64,000 nucleotides of DNA from Hydrogenophaga sp040372165 (GTDB lineage Bacteria; Pseudomonadota; Gammaproteobacteria; Burkholderiales; Burkholderiaceae_C), in NCBI RefSeq assembly GCF_040372165.1, contig NZ_BAABWG010000003.1, forward strand, positions 372,001 through 436,000, written 5' to 3'. Made by a program: the position numbers and the translations under genes. Of this stretch, positions 24,967 to 33,408 are shown piece by piece. Below the pieces are notes generated by a model. It was not told the DNA's origin. It made no database searches and was given only the letters and a program-made list of their open reading frames with translations. Every line of letters begins with the position of its first letter. Position 1 is the stretch's first letter.

Positions 24967-25416
24967 ATGGGGCTCGCAGAGAAATGGTGTTTGCTGGCGG
25001 CAGGCAGCTATCTGCTCATCGGCATGCTCACCGGGGCATGGAAATACCACGGCATTCGCACCAGCCCCGAGCACAAGGCGCATACCTACGTGAGCCTGGC
25101 GCATCAGGCGTCGTTGGCCTATGCGTTTGCATCCGTGGTGCTGGGACAGCTGGCGCGCTACAGCCCATACAGCGAATCGACCACGATGTGGGCGGCGTGC
25201 GTGCCCCTGGCCTATTTCGGCCTGGCGATTGTGTCCTATGTGATCCACGGCGTACTCAAGGACACCCACAATCAGTTTGCCGAGCCGCATCGCCTGGGCA
25301 AAGGAACGGTGAGCCCGGTGAGCACGCGCCTGTTCATGTGGAGCCTGGGGCTGGGTGAGATTGGCGGCGCAAGCGTTTTGCTGTGGGGCTTTGTGCAGAG
25401 CCAGCTGCTCGCCTGA
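24967..25416 (+). CDS. Hypothetical multi-pass membrane protein
   Basis: 149 aa, starting MGLAEKWCLLAAGSYLLIGM, with four predicted transmembrane helices (about residues 5-24, 40-62, 74-97 and 120-145). A His-containing loop (YVSLAHQASLAYAF) and GVLKDTHNQFAEPHRLGKG resemble haem- or metal-ligand-rich loops, but no family was recognised. It stands alone between the yceI terminator and a convergent gene. Confidence 0.6.
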   Translation: MGLAEKWCLLAAGSYLLIGMLTGAWKYHGIRTSPEHKAHTYVSLAHQASLAYAFASVVLGQLARYSPYSESTTMWAACVPLAYFGLAIVSYVIHGVLKDTHNQFAEPHRLGKGTVSPVSTRLFMWSLGLGEIGGASVLLWGFVQSQLLA

Positions 25417-25420
25417 ATCC

Positions 25421-25696
25421 TCAAAGCGTGTCAGGACGGGTCTGTTGCTCAAGTGTGGTCAGGAACACCATTGCGTGTTCGCGCGAGTCTCCGCACATGT
25501 CGTGACTCGGCGCCAGGGCACTGCAGACAGCTGGCCTTTCTTTCTGCCCGAAGAGCTGGCAGCGCAGCGCTCCATCCAGATGGGGGCACGCTACGCCTGC
25601 CGGCTTGCCTTGTGGCAGGCCGGGCATGGGGCTGGTGATGCTGGGGGCAATGCAGCAGGCGGCGCAGGCACTGCGGCATGTCTGCGCCACATGCAT
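25421..25696 (-). CDS. YkgJ-family cysteine-cluster protein
   Basis: 91-aa protein. The pattern CRSACAACCIAPSITSPMPG followed by Cys in ACPHL, LRCQLFG, AVCSAL and DMCGD is that of the YkgJ/UPF0153 family, proposed to bind zinc or iron through eight Cys. It follows the FMN reductase gene by 10 bp and probably shares its transcript. It ends 5 bp from the convergent membrane-protein gene. Confidence 0.8.
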   Translation of the reverse strand: MHVAQTCRSACAACCIAPSITSPMPGLPQGKPAGVACPHLDGALRCQLFGQKERPAVCSALAPSHDMCGDSREHAMVFLTTLEQQTRPDTL

Positions 25697-25706
25697 GGCG
25701 CTGCGC

Positions 25707-26306
25707 TCAGGCGCGCAGCTTGCGAGCCGTCGTCAGCACCTGCTCAATCACGGCTTGCACTTGCTGGCGGTTGGCGTCGGTGGCGATGCGGCCATCCGGG
25801 TCAAATGCCTCACCTGACTTGCCCAGTGCGAACTGGCGTGGCGCGACCCAGCACATGAGCTTGCGCAGCAGTGTCGCGGTCTGGCCCAGGCCGGTCATGC
25901 CGCCGATCGGGCCAGGTGCTGTGGCCAGCAGGCCTACAACAGTTCCCTCGAAGGGTTTGGCCCCGCTCAGGTCGGCATGTTCGTTCTGCAATGGCCGGGA
26001 GGCCCAGTCGATCGTGTTTTTGAGCAGCGGTGTGTAGCTGCCGTTGTACTCGGGCGTGCAGATGATCCAGGCCGGGTGGTCCTTGAGGATTTGCTTGAGG
26101 CGAATGACATTGGCGGGGCGGCCGGCGTCTTCGAGGTCGCCGTCATACAGCGGGAGGTTGAGCTCGCCCAGTTCCAGCACGGTCACGTCCGCACCTTCGG
26201 CCTTGGCCATGTCGGCGACCGCCTGCGCAAGCTGACGGTTCCAGGAATCCTTGCGGGCGCTGCCAGCAAAGATGAGCAGGGGAATAGAGGATTTGTCGTT
26301 GTTCAT
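25707..26306 (-). CDS. NADPH-dependent FMN reductase family protein
   Basis: 199-aa flavodoxin-fold quinone or FMN reductase. The FMN phosphate loop GSARKDSWNRQLA and the PEYNGSYTPLLKNTIDW motif (flavin contact and dimer interface) are diagnostic of the ChrR/YieF/ArsH-type group. The start MNNDKSSIPLL was chosen because the conserved fold begins there. Likely role: cytoplasmic two-electron reduction of quinones or other oxidants. Confidence 0.88.
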   Translation of the reverse strand: MNNDKSSIPLLIFAGSARKDSWNRQLAQAVADMAKAEGADVTVLELGELNLPLYDGDLEDAGRPANVIRLKQILKDHPAWIICTPEYNGSYTPLLKNTIDWASRPLQNEHADLSGAKPFEGTVVGLLATAPGPIGGMTGLGQTATLLRKLMCWVAPRQFALGKSGEAFDPDGRIATDANRQQVQAVIEQVLTTARKLRA

Positions 26307-26358
26307 GCCTTTATTTTGGCATCGCGGCAAATCCCCTTTTCGTCTGGATGATTCGTCC

Positions 26359-27291
26359 TCAATGGGCGACGCTGGCGCCTGCAAGTGTGTCGCTCAATGG
26401 GCTGAACTTCAGCTGCGTGATGCGGCCTTCCCAGAACGGATAGATCTTGCCGCCGGCCATGCGTGAGATGCGAAAGCCCATGGGCACGCGCACGCCTTGA
26501 ACGTCTTGCCAGTCGCTGCGTGCCACATGTTCGCCGGAGCCATGGTAGGGCGTGGTGAGGTCGCCATCCTTTTCTGCTTCCATGCTGATCAGGTCGCCCT
26601 CGGGAGAGAATCGAGCAATGACGCCGATGTGCTGATCACCGAGGTGCGCCACCGCGCGTGCACTGTTGTTGTCAATGGCTTCCCAGGTGACCTGCCCGCC
26701 GGGGAGCAGTGCATGTGGGTAGGTAGGGCTCTCGAGCAACCAGCGGCGCAGGGAAATCAGGTTGAGCTCGGGCGAGGTGAATTCATCTTCGTGCACCACT
26801 TCCACCGTTGAGACCACTTTGGCCTTCATCTCCATCTTGCCGTTGACATAGGCGTCATAGGCGCGGGCCCACAGAACGCCAAGCATGGGCGTGTTGGCGT
26901 CGAACATGAGGGCGGGGGTGGCGCTGTTGGCCGTCTGGCTGGCGGTGGTGAAGTTGAAGTCGTTGGTGAGAGGGCGCCGGAACTGGCCTTCCATGTCGTT
27001 GTGCATGACCACCGGCTGGATGCCGCCGGGCTGCGTCAACGCATCGCCGAAGGTGGTGGCCAGGTAGCGATGGACGGGCGCGGGCAAGGTGGCCAGCGTC
27101 TGGGTGCTGGCTGCTTGCAGGGCAGGAGGTGCGTTCACGACTCGCTGGTGATGCGCCGCAATGTCACGCTCGGTTGTGCGTTGGCCGTTCCAGACGAACA
27201 GGGCCAGCGCCACGGCGCCGAGACCCACGAGGGCGCCAGTGACCTGTGCGGTGCGTTTGAACAAGGACGGGATGCGCTGGGTTCGGGTCAT
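26359..27291 (-). CDS. DUF6544-like membrane-anchored protein
   Basis: 310 aa with an N-terminal transmembrane helix (about residues 18-32, VTGALVGLGAVALALFVW) and a soluble domain. Signature-like segments are MFDANTPMLGVLWARAYDAY and RWLLESPTYPHALLPGG, which I associate with the DUF6544 family. No catalytic motif is visible. It lies 77 bp downstream of the DUF1772-like gene on the same strand, perhaps in one operon. Function unknown. Confidence 0.6.
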   Translation of the reverse strand: MTRTQRIPSLFKRTAQVTGALVGLGAVALALFVWNGQRTTERDIAAHHQRVVNAPPALQAASTQTLATLPAPVHRYLATTFGDALTQPGGIQPVVMHNDMEGQFRRPLTNDFNFTTASQTANSATPALMFDANTPMLGVLWARAYDAYVNGKMEMKAKVVSTVEVVHEDEFTSPELNLISLRRWLLESPTYPHALLPGGQVTWEAIDNNSARAVAHLGDQHIGVIARFSPEGDLISMEAEKDGDLTTPYHGSGEHVARSDWQDVQGVRVPMGFRISRMAGGKIYPFWEGRITQLKFSPLSDTLAGASVAH

Positions 27292-27368
27292 GGTGTTTCT
27301 CCTGTGGAATCAATCAATCAATTGGTCGGTCGTTAGCGTGCTCGCTTGATCAGTCGGACGGTCCCTGG

Positions 27369-27923
27369 TCATTCCCCTGTGGCCTGGCGGCGGGTCAGAC
27401 GCGAAATCAGCGCCCAGAGGCTGAGGGCAAACAAGGCGAGATTCAGGCAGGCGCGCCAGAGGTTGGCCTGGTTCCAGGCGTCGCGCGTGGCGGCCCAGTC
27501 GGCTGGCAGCGTCGCAGGTGTCCAGGATTCAGTGAGGTAGTTCAAGGGCAGGTTCACCGCGCGGGTAAATGCCACGATGCCCAGGGCGTAGGCCAGAACA
27601 ATCAGCGCGGTGACGCGCCACCAGGCGGTGCTGCGATCTCGCCAGCCCATGGCCAAAGCCGTCAGTCCAATCGGAAGTACGCCGAAGAAGAAGATAAAAA
27701 AGACGAAATGACGGACGTTGCGGTTGAATTCCGACTGGATAAGCGCATATGTCGGGCCGTCCAACGTCAGGGTGGCCAGATTGATGTTGGCGCTGTAGGT
27801 GCCAAAAAAACCGGCCATGATGCCCAGCCAAAGGATGAGCAAAGCGTGCGGCCACAAGGCTGCCGTGGAGTCGGGCAGGGCGTGTGTTGGGGTGTCGGTG
27901 TGGGTGGTGGTGTGGTCGGACAT
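27369..27923 (-). CDS. DUF1772-like integral membrane protein
   Basis: 184 aa with four transmembrane helices. The Asn-rich loop GTYSANINLATL and FNRNVRHFVFFIFFFG between helices, and a long extracellular loop ending DAWNQANLWR before the last helix, fit the DUF1772 (anthrone-oxygenase-like) family. The match is by eye. It is adjacent to a Crp/Fnr-type regulator 67 bp upstream on the same strand. Confidence 0.55.
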   Translation of the reverse strand: MSDHTTTHTDTPTHALPDSTAALWPHALLILWLGIMAGFFGTYSANINLATLTLDGPTYALIQSEFNRNVRHFVFFIFFFGVLPIGLTALAMGWRDRSTAWWRVTALIVLAYALGIVAFTRAVNLPLNYLTESWTPATLPADWAATRDAWNQANLWRACLNLALFALSLWALISRLTRRQATGE

Positions 27924-27990
27924 GGGCGGGGCTCATGGAAAAGTGTTTGCCGTATGTCCGCCACTATCGGTGGCTTTGGCGCCGTGCGCC

Positions 27991-28638
27991 TTAACCGGGG
28001 TTCAGAGGTTCCGATGTTTCGGCCAGGCGTCTGCGGATGCGTGACAAGGCCACATCGGTGATGCCCAAAAATGAAGCAATGTGCTTGAGCGGCACGCGCT
28101 GTGCCCACGCCGGGTGGTGTTCCAGCAAGTCCTGGTAACGCTCGGTGGCTGAGCGTTGCAGGAACTCATGTTCCCGCTGCATCTTGTCTTCGAGCAGGCG
28201 CGAGAGCATTTGCTTTTCAAGGGCTGCCCAAGGGGCAAAGTCCTGAACGGCGCTTTTCCATTCCGCCCAAGGCAGCGCCCACACAATGCTGGGCTCCAGG
28301 GCTTCCACCCAGAAATGCACGGGCTCACGGGCCAGGGTGGGGGTGATGGGCCAGAGAAACGCGCCCTCCAGATAGAAGTTCTTGTTGTGGGACTGGCCGT
28401 CGATGTCCACGAAGTACATGCGCAAAGCCCCGGACTCGATCCACCACAAGTGTTGCCAGCGGTCACCCGCGCGTTGCAAGGCCTGGCCCTTGTCGAGCGG
28501 GCGGCGCTCCGCCAAAGCGCAGGCCTCGCTGGCGCCCGCTGGCCACGGGTCATCGCCCAGAATTTTTTCCAGTTGCTGGGTCAGACGTGATGGCTTTTGC
28601 ATGGGGTGTTTGGCGTTCAATGCATCTGCTTTGCGCAT
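27991..28638 (-). CDS. Crp/Fnr-family regulator (second)
   Basis: About 215 aa. A cyclic-nucleotide-type sensor domain (GDRWQHLWWIESGALRMYFV) is followed by a C-terminal helix-turn-helix (VPLKHIASFLGITDVALSRIRRRL). The start could be 28638 (MRKADALNAK) or 28602 (MQKPSRL). The sensor pocket lacks the cAMP-contacting motif of CRP. It probably controls the adjacent DUF1772/DUF6544 genes. It is divergent from mnmG. Confidence 0.82.
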   Translation of the reverse strand: MRKADALNAKHPMQKPSRLTQQLEKILGDDPWPAGASEACALAERRPLDKGQALQRAGDRWQHLWWIESGALRMYFVDIDGQSHNKNFYLEGAFLWPITPTLAREPVHFWVEALEPSIVWALPWAEWKSAVQDFAPWAALEKQMLSRLLEDKMQREHEFLQRSATERYQDLLEHHPAWAQRVPLKHIASFLGITDVALSRIRRRLAETSEPLNPG

Positions 28639-28800
28639 GATGGGAGCTTGGTGGGACAATAGAGGGTCCTGTATTGCGCAGTGTTGACAGGCATCCACGC
28701 GCAATGCTTCCCCCATTCAGAAAAACAGTGGTCGGTGTTCGGCCGTTGCTCTGGCACTTTGCGGTGCATGGGCGCGGCTGCGTCGGCCTGGACACAGTGT

Positions 28801-30819
28801 ATGTTGTACCCGGAAGAGTTTGATGTGATCGTGGTTGGCGGTGGCCATGCCGGCACCGAGGCCGCGCTGGCGGCTGCGCGCATGGGCAGCAAGACCCTGC
28901 TGCTGACGCACAACATCGAGACCCTGGGGCAGATGAGCTGCAACCCGTCCATTGGCGGCATTGGCAAGGGGCATCTGGTCAAGGAAGTGGACGCCCTGGG
29001 TGGTGCCATGGGCCTGGCCACAGACGAGGGTGGTATCCAGTTCCGGATTCTCAACAGCTCCAAGGGGCCAGCCGTGCGGGCTACGCGGGCCCAGGCCGAC
29101 CGGGTGCTGTACAAGGCGGCGATCCGCCGCATGCTGGAGAACCAGCCCAACTTGCAGCTGTTCCAGCAGGCTGTGGACGACTTGATGGTCGAGGGCGACC
29201 GAGTCGTAGGCGCCGTCACGCAAGTGGGTGTTCGCTTCCGGTCGCGCACCGTGGTGCTGACGGCAGGGACTTTCCTCGATGGCAAGATCCACGTGGGGCT
29301 GGACAACTATGCCGCGGGCCGTGCGGGCGACCCGCCGGCGGTCAGCCTGTCGGGGCGCCTCAAGGAACTCAAGTTGCCGCAAGGTCGTCTGAAGACGGGT
29401 ACGCCACCGCGGCTCGACGGCCGCACCATCGATTTCTCGAAATGCACCGAGCAGCCGGGCGACGGCATGCCAGGCTCCCCCACGGCAGATCAGCCAGTGC
29501 CGGTGTTCAGCTTCATGGGCAAAGCGTCCATGCATCCAGCCCAGATGCCCTGCTGGATCACCCACACCAACGAGCGGACGCACGAGATCATTCGTTCGGG
29601 CTTTGACCGCAGCCCTATGTTCACCGGCAAGATCGAAGGGGTGGGGCCGCGCTATTGCCCGAGCGTCGAGGACAAGATCAACCGCTTTGCCGACAAGGAA
29701 AGCCACCAGATCTTTCTGGAGCCCGAAGGTCTGACCACGCACGAGTTCTACCCGAACGGCATCTCTACCAGTTTGCCGTTCGACATCCAGTACGCACTGG
29801 TGCGCAGCATGCCGGGACTGGAAAACGCTCACATCCTCCGGCCGGGCTATGCCATCGAATACGACTACTTCGATCCGCGCTCGCTCAAGAGCAGTTTCGA
29901 AACCCGTCAGATCCAGGGCCTGTTCTTTGCCGGCCAGATCAATGGCACGACGGGCTACGAAGAGGCTGCAGCCCAAGGTTTGTTTGCGGGCATCAATGCC
30001 GCCTTGCAGTGTCGCGGTGAAGAGGCCTGGTTGCCACGCCGCGATGAAGCCTACCTGGGCGTGCTGGTCGATGACCTGATCACCAAGGGTGTGACCGAGC
30101 CATATCGCATGTTCACCAGCCGGGCCGAATACCGGCTGCAGTTGCGTGAAGACAATGCCGACATGCGTTTGACCGAAGCTGGCCGGCGGTTGGGGTTGGT
30201 GGACGATGCCCGTTGGGATGCCTTCTGCCGCAAGCGTGATGCTGTTTCACGTGAAACAGAGCGCCTCAAGTCCACCTGGGTGAATCCGCGAACCTTGTCC
30301 GCCGAGGAGTCCGAGCGGGTTCTGGGCAAGGCCATCGAGCGTGAGTACAACCTGTTCGACTTGCTGCGTCGGCCGAATGTGGGCTACACCGACCTGATGG
30401 GGATGAATGAGGGCAAGTACCTGCCCAAGCTGGAAGAGGCGGGTGACGATCCGCGGCCAGTGGTTTCACGTGAAACACTGGGAGACCTGCACGAGGCCGT
30501 GGTTGAGCAGGTGGAGATTGCTTCCAAGTATTCAGGTTATATCGACCGGCAGAAGGGTGAGGTCGAGCGGGCAGCTGCCTATGAAAGCCTCAAGCTTCCG
30601 GCTGAACTGGACTATGCCCAGGTCTCCGCCTTGTCATTCGAGGTTCGGCAGAAGCTGGCCCAACATCGGCCCGAGACGCTTGGCCAGGCCTCGCGGATTT
30701 CCGGTGTCACGCCTGCTGCAGTTTCCTTGCTGCTGATTCACCTGAAGAAGGGTGGCTTCAAAGGATTTGATGCTGTACCGGCATCGGCCAAACCGGTGGA
30801 GGCGGGCGCCCATGATTGA
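28801..30819 (+). CDS. mnmG: tRNA uridine-5-carboxymethylaminomethyl modification enzyme MnmG
   Basis: 672-aa FAD protein that, with MnmE, installs cmnm5U34 on tRNA. The Rossmann motif VIVVGGGHAGTEAA starts at about residue 10. The MnmG signatures SCNPSIGGIGKGHLVKE and GQINGTTGYEEAAAQG are present, and the C-terminal helical MnmE-contact domain is intact (IDRQKGEVERAA). The start MLYPEEFDV is chosen because the upstream part of the frame is not family-like. Two parS-type sites lie inside the coding sequence. The C-terminal tail is slightly longer than usual. Confidence 0.97.
   Translation: MLYPEEFDVIVVGGGHAGTEAALAAARMGSKTLLLTHNIETLGQMSCNPSIGGIGKGHLVKEVDALGGAMGLATDEGGIQFRILNSSKGPAVRATRAQADRVLYKAAIRRMLENQPNLQLFQQAVDDLMVEGDRVVGAVTQVGVRFRSRTVVLTAGTFLDGKIHVGLDNYAAGRAGDPPAVSLSGRLKELKLPQGRLKTGTPPRLDGRTIDFSKCTEQPGDGMPGSPTADQPVPVFSFMGKASMHPAQMPCWITHTNERTHEIIRSGFDRSPMFTGKIEGVGPRYCPSVEDKINRFADKESHQIFLEPEGLTTHEFYPNGISTSLPFDIQYALVRSMPGLENAHILRPGYAIEYDYFDPRSLKSSFETRQIQGLFFAGQINGTTGYEEAAAQGLFAGINAALQCRGEEAWLPRRDEAYLGVLVDDLITKGVTEPYRMFTSRAEYRLQLREDNADMRLTEAGRRLGLVDDARWDAFCRKRDAVSRETERLKSTWVNPRTLSAEESERVLGKAIEREYNLFDLLRRPNVGYTDLMGMNEGKYLPKLEEAGDDPRPVVSRETLGDLHEAVVEQVEIASKYSGYIDRQKGEVERAAAYESLKLPAELDYAQVSALSFEVRQKLAQHRPETLGQASRISGVTPAAVSLLLIHLKKGGFKGFDAVPASAKPVEAGAHD
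30243..30258. other. parS site 1 (perfect palindrome)
   Basis: TGTTTCACGTGAAACA, identical to the conserved chromosomal ParB-binding sequence. It lies inside mnmG and encodes part of VSRETE without changing protein character. It nucleates ParB for origin segregation. Confidence 0.92.
30462..30477. other. parS site 2 (15/16)
   Basis: GGTTTCACGTGAAACA, one outer-base mismatch to the perfect palindrome, inside mnmG 219 bp after site 1. Confidence 0.85.
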
Positions 30820-31495
30820 GGTGGCGCTGCCTGTGGATCTGCGTCCGGCCCTTGTGGCAGGTATCGACGAGCTGGGCCTGAGCGTGTCGGCAGAGCAGGT
30901 AGACCGCTTGCTGGCCTACCTTGGCTTGGTCCATAAGTGGAACAAGGTCTACAACCTCACGGCCTTGCGTGACCCTGCCCAGATGCTCACCCACCACTTG
31001 CTCGACAGCTTGTCGGTGGTTGCACCACTGCTTCGGCAGACCGAAGGGAAGCCTGTTCGTCTGCTCGACGTCGGGTCTGGTGGAGGCTTGCCTGGCGTGG
31101 TGATTGCCATCACTTGCCCCCAGATCTCAGTCACATGTGTGGACACGGTTGCCAAGAAAGCGGCCTTTGTCCAGCAGGTGGCCGCCAGCCTGGCATTGCC
31201 TAACCTCAAAGGCCTGCATGCCCGGGTGGAATCCATCGCGGCAGGTGAGGGTGGTGAGCCGGGTTTTGATGTGGTGTGCTCCCGCGCCTTTGCTTCCCTT
31301 GAGGACTTCACTCAATGGTCTGTTTCGGCCCTCAAGCCCGACGGTGTCTGGATGGCCATGAAAGGCAAACAGCCGGATGACGAGTTGGCTGCGCTGGGGG
31401 GTGACGTTGACGTGTTTCACGTGGAACAACTGTCGGTGCCCGGTCTGGACGCCGACCGTTGCCTGTTGTGGATGCGGTCCAAAGGCGAGAGTTGA
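30812..31495 (+). CDS. rsmG: 16S rRNA (guanine-527-N7)-methyltransferase RsmG
   Basis: 227-aa SAM-dependent methyltransferase acting on 16S rRNA. Motif I is VRLLDVGSGGGLPGVVIAI and the family motif LVHKWNKVYNLTALRDP is present. The start at 30812 (MIEVALPVD) overlaps the mnmG stop by 8 bp, the usual mnmG-rsmG coupling. A parS-type site lies near its 3' end. Confidence 0.96.
   Translation: MIEVALPVDLRPALVAGIDELGLSVSAEQVDRLLAYLGLVHKWNKVYNLTALRDPAQMLTHHLLDSLSVVAPLLRQTEGKPVRLLDVGSGGGLPGVVIAITCPQISVTCVDTVAKKAAFVQQVAASLALPNLKGLHARVESIAAGEGGEPGFDVVCSRAFASLEDFTQWSVSALKPDGVWMAMKGKQPDDELAALGGDVDVFHVEQLSVPGLDADRCLLWMRSKGES
31413..31428. other. parS site 3 (variant)
   Basis: TGTTTCACGTGGAACA. Its reverse complement TGTTCCACGTGAAACA fits the degenerate consensus TGTTNCACGTGAAACA. 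It lies inside rsmG. Confidence 0.8.
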
Positions 31496-31563
31496 CTTCG
31501 GCTTTGTCTTCTTTCCCGGTGCTGAAAGGCATTGGGGCGTATTTGTCAGGCGGGGTAGGACGC

Positions 31564-31579
31564 TGTTTCACGTGAAACA
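31564..31579. other. parS site 4 (perfect palindrome)
   Basis: TGTTTCACGTGAAACA in the gap between rsmG and the LysE gene. It is the only one of the four outside coding sequence. Confidence 0.92.
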
Positions 31580-31657
31580 CGACATCTGTCCCGGATTGTC
31601 AGTCGCAGGCCTCACGGGGTCACTTACACTCAAACCTTCCTCTTTTCAGAGATCACC

Positions 31658-32272
31658 ATGTTCGGAATCGCAGACTACGGCGCCTTTGTCATTGCAGTCA
31701 TTGTTTTCCTGGCCATTCCCGGCCCGGGTAACTTGGCCTTGATCACGTCCACCAGCAAGGGTGGGCTCAAAGGTGGTCTGGCCGCGATTCTGGGGGTGAT
31801 CCTGGGTGACCAGGTCTTGATGTGGATGGCCGTGGCTGGCGTGGCTGCATTGCTGGCCGCGTATCCAGCGGCCTTCTATGCGGTGCAGTGGTTTGGTGCG
31901 GCCTACCTGGCCTGGATCGGCTGGAAGATGCTCACCGCCAAGCCAGGCGACAAACCCATCATCAATATCAAGCCTCGGCATTACCTGCAGCAGGCCCTGA
32001 CCATTACCTTGCTCAACCCCAAGGCGATCATCTTCTACATGGCCTTCTTCCCGTTGTTTGTGGACCCGGAACGCCACCAAGGCCTGCTGACCTTTGGCGC
32101 GATGGCCGCAACGATCGCATTCCTGACCCTTTGCTACGGGCTGACGGTCATGTCTCTGACCCACTTTCTGGCCGAGCGCATGCGCGCCAACCCCCGCATC
32201 AGCCAGGCATTGAACAAGATTGGCGGGGTGTTTCTCATTGGCTTCGGCATCAAGCTGGCCATTGCAAAATAA
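31658..32272 (+). CDS. LysE/RhtB-family amino-acid exporter
   Basis: 204-aa inner-membrane exporter with about six helices. The family opening VIVFLAIPGPGNLALITS (PGPxxL motif) and GAAYLAWIGWKML are clear, as is LNPKAIIFYMAFFPLF. The exported amino acid or metabolite cannot be told from sequence. It sits between rsmG and parA without an evident functional link. Confidence 0.92.
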   Translation: MFGIADYGAFVIAVIVFLAIPGPGNLALITSTSKGGLKGGLAAILGVILGDQVLMWMAVAGVAALLAAYPAAFYAVQWFGAAYLAWIGWKMLTAKPGDKPIINIKPRHYLQQALTITLLNPKAIIFYMAFFPLFVDPERHQGLLTFGAMAATIAFLTLCYGLTVMSLTHFLAERMRANPRISQALNKIGGVFLIGFGIKLAIAK

Positions 32273-32320
32273 ATCGTCATCACTGCGAGAACCGACTCTA
32301 TGCAACATCGCACATCGAAG

Positions 32321-32404
32321 AAGGCAAGATTCACCGCCGGGCCGACCCAAGGTGAATCAGCCCCCTGGGGGGCAGCGACCCGTGCAACGGCGGAGCGTGG
32401 GGGG
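32321..32404 (+). repeat. 84-bp repeat upstream of parA, copy 1
   Basis: Starts AAGGCAAGATTCACCGCCGG and ends GGCGGAGCGTGGGGGG. Internal dyads GGTGAATC/GATTCACC and CCCCCTGGGGGG allow a stem-loop. Copy 2 follows with no spacer. The same core sequence recurs at about 60950-61030 and inverted at about 61331-61412. Confidence 0.9.
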
Positions 32405-32490
32405 AAGGCGAGATTCACCGCCGGGCCGACCCAAGGTGAATCAGCCCCCTGGGGGGGCAGCGACCCGTGCAACGGCGGAGCGTGGGGGGG
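32405..32490 (+). repeat. 84-86-bp repeat upstream of parA, copy 2
   Basis: Nearly identical tandem copy, differing by AAGGCGAG versus AAGGCAAG and by lengths of G runs. It ends 6 bp before the parA start codon. Its terminal GTGGGGGGG is the only purine-rich stretch available as a Shine-Dalgarno sequence for parA. Confidence 0.9.
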
Positions 32491-32496
32491 GCTGTG

Positions 32497-33267
32497 ATGT
32501 CGAAGATCTTCTGCGTGGCCAACCAAAAGGGTGGCGTTGGCAAAACCACGACAACGGTGAACCTGGCAGCAGGTCTGGCCAAGGTGGGGCAGCGCGTGTT
32601 GCTTATCGACCTGGATCCGCAAGGCAATGCGACCATGGGTTCGGGTATCGACAAGCGGGCCATGGAAACCTCGGTGTACGACGTGCTGCTGGAATCGGCC
32701 ACGGTGCCGGAAGCGGCCATCTTTGCAGACAAGTGTGGCTACCATGTGCTGGGCGCCAACCGCGAACTGGCCGGTGCCGAAGTGGAGCTGGTGGAAGTGG
32801 ATCGGCGCGAGAAGCGCTTGAAAGAAGCCTTGGCCGCTGTCGATGCCGACTACGATTTCGTGCTCATCGACTGCCCGCCGTCGCTGTCCATGCTGACGCT
32901 CAACGGCTTGTGCTCCGCACACGGCGTGATCGTGCCCATGCAGTGCGAGTACTTTGCACTGGAGGGTCTGAGCGATCTGGTCAACACCATCAAGCAGGTG
33001 CATGCGAACCTGAATCCGGACCTGCAGATCATCGGTTTGCTGCGCGTCATGTTTGACCCGCGCATCACCTTGCAGCAGCAGGTCAGCGACCAGCTCAAGG
33101 ACCACTTTGGCGACAAGGTGTTCGATGCCGTCATTCCCCGCAACGTCCGCTTGGCCGAGGCGCCCAGCTATGGCCTGCCCGGCGTGGTGTTCGATCCGGC
33201 CGCCAAAGGCAGCAAGGCCTTCATCGAGTTTGCGGAAGAGATGGTGACGCGGATAGGCAAGATGTGA
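32497..33267 (+). CDS. parA: Chromosome partitioning ATPase ParA
   Basis: 256-aa Walker-type ATPase that positions ParB-parS complexes. The deviant Walker A KGGVGKTTTTVNLA is at about residue 11, A' motif LLIDLDPQGNATMG and Walker B VLIDCPPSLSMLTLN. The start MSKIFCVANQKGG at 32497 is chosen. No N-terminal DNA-binding domain is present, so this is the short chromosomal (Soj) type. Its 5' region is made of the 84-bp tandem repeat. Confidence 0.96.
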   Translation: MSKIFCVANQKGGVGKTTTTVNLAAGLAKVGQRVLLIDLDPQGNATMGSGIDKRAMETSVYDVLLESATVPEAAIFADKCGYHVLGANRELAGAEVELVEVDRREKRLKEALAAVDADYDFVLIDCPPSLSMLTLNGLCSAHGVIVPMQCEYFALEGLSDLVNTIKQVHANLNPDLQIIGLLRVMFDPRITLQQQVSDQLKDHFGDKVFDAVIPRNVRLAEAPSYGLPGVVFDPAAKGSKAFIEFAEEMVTRIGKM

Positions 33268-33272
33268 ATTGG

Positions 33273-33352
33273 CCCCCCCTGCGCCGCTTCGCGGCTTCCC
33301 CCTGAGGGGGACGCAGCTGGCGGACCGGCGGAGCCGGATCCGCGGCTGCCTG
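33273..33352 (+). repeat. G/C-rich palindromic intergenic repeat
   Basis: CCCCCCCTGCGCCGCTTCGC onward, then a GACGCAGCTGGCGGACCGG-type arm and a GCGGCTGCCTGGG end. It parallels the block at 11799-11880 between the permease genes (shared TGCGCCGCTT, GCGGCTTCCCCC and GGACCGGCG-AGCCGGATC). It fills most of the gap between parA and the hydrolase gene. Confidence 0.7.
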
Positions 33353-33408
33353 GGTTAGGGATTTGATGTTTGTAGACTTATAAGTAAGTAGTTGCTATCT
33401 CTTGGCTA

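Noticed and set aside
32321..32490. Tandem 84-bp repeats considered as parS or iterons
   Set aside because: No CACGTG-centred palindrome or short iteron structure; the same sequence occurs inside an unrelated enzyme gene far away.
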